NCBI GenBank assembly: GCA_017405965.1
Contig: JAFQZK010000001.1
Coordinates: forward strand, 1 to 64,000
DNA: 64,000 nucleotides
Source of the DNA: Muribaculaceae bacterium
Lineage (GTDB): Bacteria > Bacteroidota > Bacteroidia > Bacteroidales > Muribaculaceae
Reading direction: 5' to 3'
This document shows, piece after piece, positions 33,249 to 39,868 of this stretch (positions are counted from its first letter, which is position 1; the number at the start of each line of letters is the position of its first letter). The notes under the pieces were generated by a model that worked only from the letters and a program-made list of their open reading frames with translations, did no database searches and was not told the DNA's origin. The position numbers and the translations under genes were made by a program.

Positions 33249-33926
33249 ATGCCCCTGTCTGCCGCCATCAAGTTAAAGAAATTCATGGTCAATCCTTTCG
33301 AGGAATGCACCCATATCCTCTCCGATGAAACTGGCGAGGCCGTGATTATCGATTGCGGTGTATTCCATAAGGGTGAGCGCCAGCGTCTGCTCGACTACTT
33401 GAAAGAAGAGCAGTTGCGACCGGTGCGCCTGCTGTTGACTCATGCTCATCACGACCATCTGTACGGCAACGACTTGATTCAGGAGCATTACGGCTTGCTG
33501 CCCGAGGTCCATAAGGCCGACCTCCCCTTGATGGGTGGCCACTTGATGAACCGCATCAACGAGTGCTATTACGGGAAATACCCTTATACCATTCCCATGC
33601 CTGAACACTTCCTTAGTGACGGCGACATCATCCCGTTCGGCAACCACGAGTTGCGTGTGATCCACACGCCGGGCCATTCACCGGGCTCGGTCATCTTTTA
33701 TTGTGAGCAGGAGGGCATCGCTTTTACTGGCGACACCTTGTTCCGCCTGGATATCGGGGCGACCAACCTGCCGTTCGGCTCGTTCGAGGACATCATGAAC
33801 AGCTTGGATTACATTATCCAACTGTTGCCCGACGACACGGTAATTTACCCGGGTCATGGCGCGAAATCCACGATCGGTTACGAGAAAGAGAAAAATCCCC
33901 ACCTCAACGGCGGCGTCTTCTATTGA
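33249..33926 (+). CDS. MBL-fold metallo-hydrolase (glyoxalase II-like)
   Basis: 225 aa. The metal ligands of the metallo-beta-lactamase fold are present: LLTHAHHDHLYG, HTPGHSPGSVIFYCE, FTGDTLFRLDIG and the C-terminal YPGHGAKSTIG. Small hydrolases of this class split thioesters such as S-lactoylglutathione or act on related substrates; the true substrate is unknown. The ATG at 33249 is the only start that keeps the first strand (AIKLKKFMVNPFEE). It directly follows the repeat array and has no visible Shine-Dalgarno sequence. It overlaps the convergent phosphoesterase gene by 7 bp. A paralogue lies at 47445. Confidence 0.93.
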   Translation: MPLSAAIKLKKFMVNPFEECTHILSDETGEAVIIDCGVFHKGERQRLLDYLKEEQLRPVRLLLTHAHHDHLYGNDLIQEHYGLLPEVHKADLPLMGGHLMNRINECYYGKYPYTIPMPEHFLSDGDIIPFGNHELRVIHTPGHSPGSVIFYCEQEGIAFTGDTLFRLDIGATNLPFGSFEDIMNSLDYIIQLLPDDTVIYPGHGAKSTIGYEKEKNPHLNGGVFY

Positions 33927-35029
33927 TTGATTGTTGCAGCTTGTTGTGACGGGGTGATGGTGATAACCGCATATTCCGAGTCGGTGCCGATGCGAAATTT
34001 ACCACCCCAGATGCCCATACCCGAGCTGACGTAATAGTCGGTATTTCCGCGTTTCCACTGACCGTAGTCACATTCATACATTTTTTTAGTCACCCAGTTC
34101 AAGGGCCACACTTGTCCGCGATGAGTATGGCCACTCAGTTGCAGGTCAACGTGGTTGTCGGCAGCCTCATCGAGGTGGAAGGGCTGGTGGTCAAGCAGGA
34201 TAATAAAGTTGTTGCTTGTTGTACCCTGCATCAATTGCTCTACGCTCTTGCGGCGGCGGTTGCTGCGGTCATCGCGTCCCACAATGGTCACGTTGTCCAT
34301 GACCACGACACTGTCGCGCAACAGGTGGATGCCGGTCTGATGAATCAGGTCGATGGCCTTGTCGATGCCTGTGATGTATTCGTGGTTGCCCAGGCAGGCA
34401 AATGTCGGGGCATTGAGGCGCTTCAGCTCCTCGGCGGTGCCTTGGGCCAGCAGTGGACGCACGTTGCCGTCGATCATGTCGCCCGCGATGAGAATCAAAT
34501 CGGCGTTCTCGGCGTTAATCAGGTCAACCCAGCGCCCGATTTCAGCACGGCGGTTGTGGAAGCCCGCATGCAGGTCGCTCAGCATCACAATCTTGAGCGG
34601 CCGTTCAAGTTGCTTGTCGGTGGTCAAGTGTATTTCCTGGCGTTGCTTGTTGTGGTAATGGATATTGCCGGCGATGAAGGTGGTGAGCATCACGCCCGTC
34701 AATGCCACTGTGGTGATGGCATTGTCTTTGAGCCAGGAGGCAGGAACCAGATGCACCAGCCTGCCGATGTCCAGCACGAGGAACGCCATCAGCAGATAGA
34801 ACATGATCACGAGCCATGAGTTGCCCACCTCATACATCGTTGTGGCCATCCCCAATGGCAAACTGTCACTCTTGAACTGCATCACCATGCAGGCCAATGC
34901 TGCAAGCATGAGCAGTATGATGATCACCTTGACGGGCGTGGTGAAGGGCAGCACCCGCCACACGTGCCACAATACATAGGTTTGCATGACCAGCATGACG
35001 GTCAGCGCTACGATGAAGAATTTTGCCAT
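33920..35029 (-). CDS. Membrane-anchored metallophosphoesterase
   Basis: 369 aa from the ATG at 35029. The frame could begin at a TTG at 35053, but that codon lies in the promoter. About four membrane helices (residues 1-~115: MAKFFIVALTVMLVMQ, VIIILLMLAALACMVMQ, TTVALTGVMLTTFIAGNI). The YkuE/calcineurin-like catalytic domain follows: IVMLSDLHAGFH, LILIAGDMID, CLGNHEYITG, ILLDHQP and LSGHTHRGQVWPL. All six metal ligand motifs are present. Its substrate is unknown; relatives include lipid and nucleotide phosphatases at the membrane. The 3' end overlaps the MBL gene by 7 bp. Confidence 0.93.
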   Translation of the reverse strand: MAKFFIVALTVMLVMQTYVLWHVWRVLPFTTPVKVIIILLMLAALACMVMQFKSDSLPLGMATTMYEVGNSWLVIMFYLLMAFLVLDIGRLVHLVPASWLKDNAITTVALTGVMLTTFIAGNIHYHNKQRQEIHLTTDKQLERPLKIVMLSDLHAGFHNRRAEIGRWVDLINAENADLILIAGDMIDGNVRPLLAQGTAEELKRLNAPTFACLGNHEYITGIDKAIDLIHQTGIHLLRDSVVVMDNVTIVGRDDRSNRRRKSVEQLMQGTTSNNFIILLDHQPFHLDEAADNHVDLQLSGHTHRGQVWPLNWVTKKMYECDYGQWKRGNTDYYVSSGMGIWGGKFRIGTDSEYAVITITPSQQAATINQ

Positions 35030-35050
35030 ATAGTCGTGATTTTTGGGCGA

Positions 35051-35058
35051 CAAAAATA
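35051..35058 (-). promoter_or_regulatory. -7 box for the metallophosphoesterase gene
   Basis: TATTTTTG on the minus strand, 21 nt upstream of the ATG at 35029. It overlaps the upstream TTG start candidate, which it therefore excludes. Confidence 0.7.
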
Positions 35059-35100
35059 CAAAGATTCATCATATATTGAGCATGGTACGGTTATTTTAAC

Positions 35101-35108
35101 TAATTTTG
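35101..35108 (+). promoter_or_regulatory. -7 box for the helicase gene
   Basis: TAATTTTG on the plus strand, 23 nt before the ATG at 35132, divergent from the phosphoesterase promoter. Confidence 0.65.
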
Positions 35109-35131
35109 TGCTTTGATAGATTGAAGCCTGA

Positions 35132-36469
35132 ATGAAAGAGAAAGATTTATTGCAGGTAGTGAAGCAACGCTTGGGCATTGACGAACTCAATGCCATGCAG
35201 CGTCAGGCACTTGACGTGTGGAAATCGGGCGGGGGAGACCTCGTGTTGTATTCGCCCACCGGGACGGGTAAGACCTTGGCGTTTGCACTGTGTGTGTTGC
35301 AGGCACTCCAGCCCCCCATGCAACAGCTGCAGGCGGTGGTGATGTCGCCCTCACGCGAGCTTGTGATTCAGACGGCCGACATCTTACGCCAACTGGCTGT
35401 TGGTTACAAGGTCACGCCCTGCTACGGTGGTCACACCGTCAGCGACGAGAAGGCCTCGCTAGCTGTCATGCCCGACATCATTGTGGCAACCCCCGGACGA
35501 TTGCTCGACCATCACAAGCGTGGGCACATCAACCTGCGCGGTGCGCGACTGCTTGTGCTCGATGAGATGGACAAGTCGTTGGAGCTGGGTTTCGAAGACG
35601 AGATGCGTCAGCTCATCAAGCAGATGCCTCACTTGTCGCGTCGCATCCTGGCCTCGGCCACCGTGCTTGACGTTGTGCCCGACTACGTGCGACTGCACAA
35701 TCCTTTCGTCCTCGATGTGCTTGAAAAGACCGCACAGCCTGCCGAGCGCATCAAGGTGTGGCAGGTGATGTCCGATGACAAAGACAAACTCGCGACCTTG
35801 CGTTCGCTGTTGCTGAGCCTGGACGGTGGCAAGACGATTGTATTTGCCAACTATCGCGAGAGCGCCCAGCGCATCCATCAGTACCTTGTCAAGGGCGGCA
35901 TTGATGCGGGCCTGTATCACGGTGCGATGGAACAGCACGAGCGCGAACAGGCCGTTGCGATGCTCAACAACGGCAGCGTGACGGTGCTGGTATCTACCGA
36001 CCTGGCTGCACGCGGCCTGGACATCGATACGGTGGAGCACATCATCCACTACCATGTGCCCGTGAGCGAGCAGGCCTACATCCACCGTAATGGCCGCACG
36101 GCCCGTGTGGATGCCACGGGCAACGCCTATGTGATCACGGCACCCGATGAATCGCTGCCCGATTGGGTGGCCATCGACGAGGAGTTTGTCCTTCATCCTG
36201 CCGCCAGCTTGCCGCGGGCACCGATGACGACTCTGTATTTCCAGGCTGGCAAGAAAGAGAAACTCTCGCGAGGCGACATCCTGGGATTCATCGTGGCCAA
36301 CGCCGGAATCGAAGCCTCGACAGTGGGCCGCATCGACGTGCGCGACCACTATGCGTTGGCTGCAGTGCCACGGGCTAGGGCTCGCGAGGTGCTGCAGAGT
36401 CTGCAGAACGCCAAAATAAAAGGCAAAAAGGTCCGCATCTCTATAATATTCACTAATAAAACTCGTTAA
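35132..36469 (+). CDS. DbpA-like DEAD-box RNA helicase (DEMD variant)
   Basis: 445 aa. RecA domain 1: GTGKTLAF (motif I: SPTGTGKT), PSRELVIQTAD, TPGRLLDHH, and motif II reading VLDEMDKSLELG, so DEMD stands for DEAD. SAT reads ASATVLD. Domain 2: VLVSTDLAARGLDIDTVEHIIHYHVP and HRNGRTARVDATG. The C-terminal ~75 residues (LSRGDILGFIVANAGIEASTVGRIDVRDHYAL, in part) match the DbpA RNA-binding domain that recognises 23S rRNA hairpin 92. It probably helps 50S subunit assembly; rRNA specificity is inference from that domain. Confidence 0.93.
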   Translation: MKEKDLLQVVKQRLGIDELNAMQRQALDVWKSGGGDLVLYSPTGTGKTLAFALCVLQALQPPMQQLQAVVMSPSRELVIQTADILRQLAVGYKVTPCYGGHTVSDEKASLAVMPDIIVATPGRLLDHHKRGHINLRGARLLVLDEMDKSLELGFEDEMRQLIKQMPHLSRRILASATVLDVVPDYVRLHNPFVLDVLEKTAQPAERIKVWQVMSDDKDKLATLRSLLLSLDGGKTIVFANYRESAQRIHQYLVKGGIDAGLYHGAMEQHEREQAVAMLNNGSVTVLVSTDLAARGLDIDTVEHIIHYHVPVSEQAYIHRNGRTARVDATGNAYVITAPDESLPDWVAIDEEFVLHPAASLPRAPMTTLYFQAGKKEKLSRGDILGFIVANAGIEASTVGRIDVRDHYALAAVPRARAREVLQSLQNAKIKGKKVRISIIFTNKTR

Positions 36470-36512
36470 TTATAATAGTCATATACCTTAAACTTATAGC
36501 TATAGCAACACT

Positions 36513-38522
36513 ATGAAACCTTTAAAAAGAAAACGCGACATTTATTTCCTGAAGCTGCTATCGCGCAGTTTCCCCAATGTGGCAACCGCCAGCACCGAGA
36601 TCATCAACCTCGAGGCTATCTTGAACCTGCCCAAGGGCACCGAGCACTTCCTGGCCGACCTGCACGGTGAGTACCTGGCCTTCCAGCACGTGCTGCGCAA
36701 CGCCAGCGGTACCATCAAGCGCAAGGTGGGTGAGATTTTCAACGACTCGTTGAGCACCCGCGAGCAGAAGGATCTGTGCACCCTCATTTACTATCCTGCC
36801 GAGAAGCTGGAACTGGTGAAAGAGGCGATTACCGACAAAGTTGAACTCAACGATTGGTACTTCATCACCATCAACAGGCTGGTGAAAGTGTGCCGCAATG
36901 TATCGTCAAAATATAGCCGCTCCAAGGTTCACAAGGCTCTGCCCGAGGATTTCTCCTATATCATCCAGGAGTTGCTCCACGAGCACAGCAGCGATCCCAA
37001 CAAGCAGGCCTATGTCGACGTGATCATCAAGACCATCATCTCGACCCATCGTGTCGATGAATTCATCATCGCCATGTGCAACCTGATTCAGCAGCTCACC
37101 ATCGACACGTTGCACATCCTGGGTGACGTCTATGACCGTGGTCCCAGCCCCGACAAGATCATGGATGTCCTGGGCAGCTTCCACAACTTCGATATCCAGT
37201 GGGGTAACCACGATATCCTGTGGATGGGTGCCGCAGCGGGCAACGATTGCAGCATAGCCAATGTGCTGCGCATCGCCCTGCGCTACGGTAACCACGGCGT
37301 GCTCGAGGACGGTTACGGTATCAATCTGCTGCCGCTGGCCACCTTCGCCATGGACACCTATGCCGGCGACCCCTGTGAGCGTTTCCTCCCCAAGGACGGC
37401 AGCGCCAAGGATCCTGAGCGTGCCCGCACCGCCCAGCTCGTGGCCCAGATGCACAAGGCCATCAGTATCATCCAGTTCAAACTCGAGGCCGCAGCCATCA
37501 AGCGTCGTCCCGACTTTGACATGAAAGACCGTCTCTTGCTTGACAAGATGGACCTCAAGAAGGGCATCATCAAGATCAAGGGCAAAGAATATGAGTTACT
37601 CGACACCAATTTCCCGACTGTCGATCCTAAGCACCCCTACAAACTCACCCCCGAGGAGGAATCGATTGTCACCAAGCTGCACCAGTCGTTTACCGAGAGC
37701 GAGAAGCTGCGCAAGCACATGAAGTGCATGTTCCGCAACGGTTGTCTCTACACGATTGTCAACGGCAACTTGCTCTATCACGCTTCAATCCCCCTGAACG
37801 AGGATGGAACCCTCAAGGATGTCACCATTCGCGGCGAGAAATTCCACGGCAAGGCACTGCTGAAGCGCGCCGGAACTCTCATCCGCACGGCCTACTTCGG
37901 CTGTGACGATCCCGAGGAACGTGCTTTTGCGCTTGACTATCTGTGGTACTTGTGGTGCGGTCAGGACTCTCCGGCATTCGACAAGAGCAAGATGGCGACC
38001 TTTGAGCGCTACTTCCTTGCCGACAAGGAGACCCACAAGGAGATCAAGGGCGCCTATTACACCATGCGCGATAATCCCGAGGTGGTTGACGCCATCCTTG
38101 ACGAGTTCGGTGTAGTGGGCGAACATCGCCACATCATCAACGGTCATGTGCCTGTCAAGACCATCAAGGGCGAGAATCCCATCAAGGCCGGTGGCAAACT
38201 CATGGTGATTGACGGCGGCTTCTCCAAGGCTTACCAGCCCGAGACCGGTATCGCCGGTTACACCCTGGTTTATCACTCGCGAGGCTTTGAGCTCGTGCAG
38301 CACGAGCCGTTCTCGTCGATCGACGAAGCCGTTCGTCTGGGTCAGGACATTAAGTCCACCCGCAGCCTGGTCGAACTGACCAACCATCGCATGCTCGTTA
38401 ACGATACCGACATCGGCACCGAACTGCAGTCTCAGATCGAGGACCTCAAGGAACTTCTCGACGCTTACCGCTCTGGCGATATCAAGGAACGCAACATCCG
38501 TCCGATCACCAACAAGCGTTAA
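36513..38522 (+). CDS. fbp: Fructose-1,6-bisphosphatase class III
   Basis: 669 aa, full length for the class III (Bacillus-type, calcineurin-like) enzyme. It hydrolyses fructose-1,6-bisphosphate in gluconeogenesis. Metal-binding motifs: LADLHGEYLAF, LGDVYDRGPSPDKIMD, WGNHDILWMGAAAGN and the C-terminal INGHVPVK and VIDGGFSKAYQ. It starts 44 nt after the helicase stop with no clear promoter between, so partial co-transcription is possible. A strong terminator follows. Confidence 0.97.
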   Translation: MKPLKRKRDIYFLKLLSRSFPNVATASTEIINLEAILNLPKGTEHFLADLHGEYLAFQHVLRNASGTIKRKVGEIFNDSLSTREQKDLCTLIYYPAEKLELVKEAITDKVELNDWYFITINRLVKVCRNVSSKYSRSKVHKALPEDFSYIIQELLHEHSSDPNKQAYVDVIIKTIISTHRVDEFIIAMCNLIQQLTIDTLHILGDVYDRGPSPDKIMDVLGSFHNFDIQWGNHDILWMGAAAGNDCSIANVLRIALRYGNHGVLEDGYGINLLPLATFAMDTYAGDPCERFLPKDGSAKDPERARTAQLVAQMHKAISIIQFKLEAAAIKRRPDFDMKDRLLLDKMDLKKGIIKIKGKEYELLDTNFPTVDPKHPYKLTPEEESIVTKLHQSFTESEKLRKHMKCMFRNGCLYTIVNGNLLYHASIPLNEDGTLKDVTIRGEKFHGKALLKRAGTLIRTAYFGCDDPEERAFALDYLWYLWCGQDSPAFDKSKMATFERYFLADKETHKEIKGAYYTMRDNPEVVDAILDEFGVVGEHRHIINGHVPVKTIKGENPIKAGGKLMVIDGGFSKAYQPETGIAGYTLVYHSRGFELVQHEPFSSIDEAVRLGQDIKSTRSLVELTNHRMLVNDTDIGTELQSQIEDLKELLDAYRSGDIKERNIRPITNKR

Positions 38523-38550
38523 CGCCCTCGTCTTATGTGAAAAGATTAGA

Positions 38551-38590
38551 CAAAACCGCCCGACTGGTAAAGTCCGGGCGGTTTTGTTGA
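38551..38590 (+). terminator. Intrinsic terminator of fbp
   Basis: CAAAACCGCCCG-ACT pairs with AGT-C-CGGGCGGTTTTG (one bulge), with T residues inside the 3' arm. It lies 28 nt past the fbp stop. Confidence 0.9.
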
Positions 38591-38815
38591 TGGCATTGAA
38601 TCATCACCCATGGTCACTTGACAGGTAGGCTCTCGCCTTGGCATGGCCGCAGTTTTCCGCATAGTGAAACTCCGAGCTGGCAAGTCGTGATTGAGCCCTT
38701 CATCCTGCTCGTATTCCATAAGGGGGTTTATGCATATCATAGCCTTTTTTATCAATGTCAATAAACCAGAAAGTGTTTTTTTAGTCCAAAACAGTGTTGA
38801 TTTTAAAATATTTAC
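38591..38815. other. Unexplained intergenic stretch
   Basis: About 225 bp between the fbp terminator and the OmpA-like lipoprotein promoter. It is GC-richer in its first half (38600-38700) than the AT-rich second half. A 97-aa minus-strand frame (38546-38839) has no recognisable features and crosses the fbp terminator, so I do not call it. An unannotated small RNA or gene remnant is possible; I see no family match. Confidence 0.4.
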
Positions 38816-38823
38816 TATATTTG
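38816..38823 (+). promoter_or_regulatory. -7 box for the OmpA-like lipoprotein gene
   Basis: TATATTTG 48 nt before the ATG at 38872, in an AT-rich tract. Confidence 0.65.
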
Positions 38824-38871
38824 CGTGTTCAAACGACATTAATTCACATTATTCATTAAATATTTGCAAAA

Positions 38872-39561
38872 ATGAAAAAGACTTTATGTTTGTTACTGAG
38901 TGCAATGTTGATGCTTGGCATCTCGGGCTGTGATTCAATGAACAATGCTACCAAGGGTGGTCTGATTGGTGCTGGTGGCGGTGGCGCTTTGGGCGCTGGT
39001 ATCGGTGCTCTTATCGGTAAGGGCAAGGGTGCTGCCATCGGTGGTGCTATCGGTGCCGTCGCTGGTGGTGTTGCCGGTACTCTCATCGGCAAGAAGATGG
39101 ACAAGCAGGCTCGTGAGCTCGCACAGATCGAAGGTGCTCAGGTTGACACTGTGACCGACGTGAACGGCTTCGAGGGCATCAAGGTGACCTTCGACGAGGG
39201 CATCCTCTTCGCTTTCAACAGCTCCAAGCTGGGTCAAAAGGCCGAGAATTCGCTGAACGACTTTGCCAAGTCGCTGATCAACAATCCTCAGACCGATGTG
39301 CAGATTTACGGACATACCGACAACATTGGTACCCGCGCTGCCAATGAGAAGGTTTCGAACGCTCGTGCTAACGAGGTGAAGAACTTCTTGACCAATGCCG
39401 GTGTTCCCAAGGTTCGCATGACCAGCAAGGGTCTGGCCTATGATTATCCTGTTGCCAGCAATGACACCGAAGCTGGCCGTGCCCAGAATCGTCGCGTTGA
39501 AATCTACATCACCGCTAACGAGGACATGATTAAGGCTGCTCAAGACGGCACCCTGGAATAA
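38872..39561 (+). CDS. Glycine-zipper OmpA-family lipoprotein (YiaD-like)
   Basis: 229 aa. Lipoprotein signal MKKTLCLLLSAMLMLGISGC with Cys at 20. A long glycine-zipper follows (GLIGAGGGGALGAGIGALIG, GAAIGGAIGAVAGGVAGTLIG), then the OmpA/MotB peptidoglycan-binding domain (IKVTFDEGILFAFNSSKL..., IYGHTDNIGTRAANEKVSNARANEVKNFL, in part; AGRAQNRRVEIYITAN). It should link the outer membrane to peptidoglycan. Monocistronic, with its own promoter and a perfect terminator. Confidence 0.95.
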   Translation: MKKTLCLLLSAMLMLGISGCDSMNNATKGGLIGAGGGGALGAGIGALIGKGKGAAIGGAIGAVAGGVAGTLIGKKMDKQARELAQIEGAQVDTVTDVNGFEGIKVTFDEGILFAFNSSKLGQKAENSLNDFAKSLINNPQTDVQIYGHTDNIGTRAANEKVSNARANEVKNFLTNAGVPKVRMTSKGLAYDYPVASNDTEAGRAQNRRVEIYITANEDMIKAAQDGTLE

Positions 39562-39582
39562 TCACTGTTTTCGGTAAGTTTT

Positions 39583-39620
39583 AAAAAAGAGACATCTCTC
39601 GCATGAGATGTCTCTTTTTT
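39583..39620 (+). terminator. Intrinsic terminator of the OmpA-like lipoprotein gene
   Basis: Perfect 16-bp stem AAAAAAGAGACATCTC with its complement around a 6-nt loop, ending in six U residues. Confidence 0.95.
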
Positions 39621-39786
39621 GTGCAAGTGGTTTATAGATAGCGACTTCGGTATCCTGCCAGTTGAAGTTTTGGAAAACTTTTTCTTTGTGTGTAAAAATT
39701 AAAACATTGATTTTCAGTCAATTAAAAAATTTTTTGAAAAACTTTAGAAAAATTGTCTGAAATTTTGTTGTTCAAAAAAATCATAT
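39621..39786. other. AT-rich spacer upstream of the RNR promoter
   Basis: About 166 bp, very AT-rich after 39660. No gene, no cobalamin riboswitch-like conserved core (box GCCACT) and no NrdR box seen. It is bounded by the lipoprotein terminator and the RNR promoter. Confidence 0.5.
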
Positions 39787-39794
39787 TACCTTTG
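39787..39794 (+). promoter_or_regulatory. -7 box for the class II RNR gene
   Basis: TACCTTTG, ~75 nt before the ATG at 39869. Confidence 0.75.
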
Positions 39795-39795
39795 C

Positions 39796-39835
39796 GAGGA
39801 TTTTGCCGATATGGCAGAACCCTCCATTTTTTTAT
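39796..39835 (+). promoter_or_regulatory. Leader hairpin with U-run upstream of the RNR gene
   Basis: GAGG-A-TTTTGCC pairs with GGCAGAA-C-CCTC around the loop GATAT, and is followed by CATTTTTTTATCC. The shape is that of an intrinsic terminator placed right at the transcription start, so attenuation or a 5' stabilising hairpin is possible. The coding start is ~35 nt further on. Confidence 0.55.
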
Positions 39836-39868
39836 CCTTAAAAACTTAAGATTTACAACAAAATAGCA

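Noticed and set aside
35030-35053. TTG start for the metallophosphoesterase
   Set aside because: The codon overlaps the -7 box; the ATG at 35029 gives the expected leader and N-terminus.
39621-39868. Possible cobalamin riboswitch upstream of the AdoCbl-dependent RNR
   Set aside because: The leader from the predicted start is only ~70 nt and shows no conserved riboswitch core.
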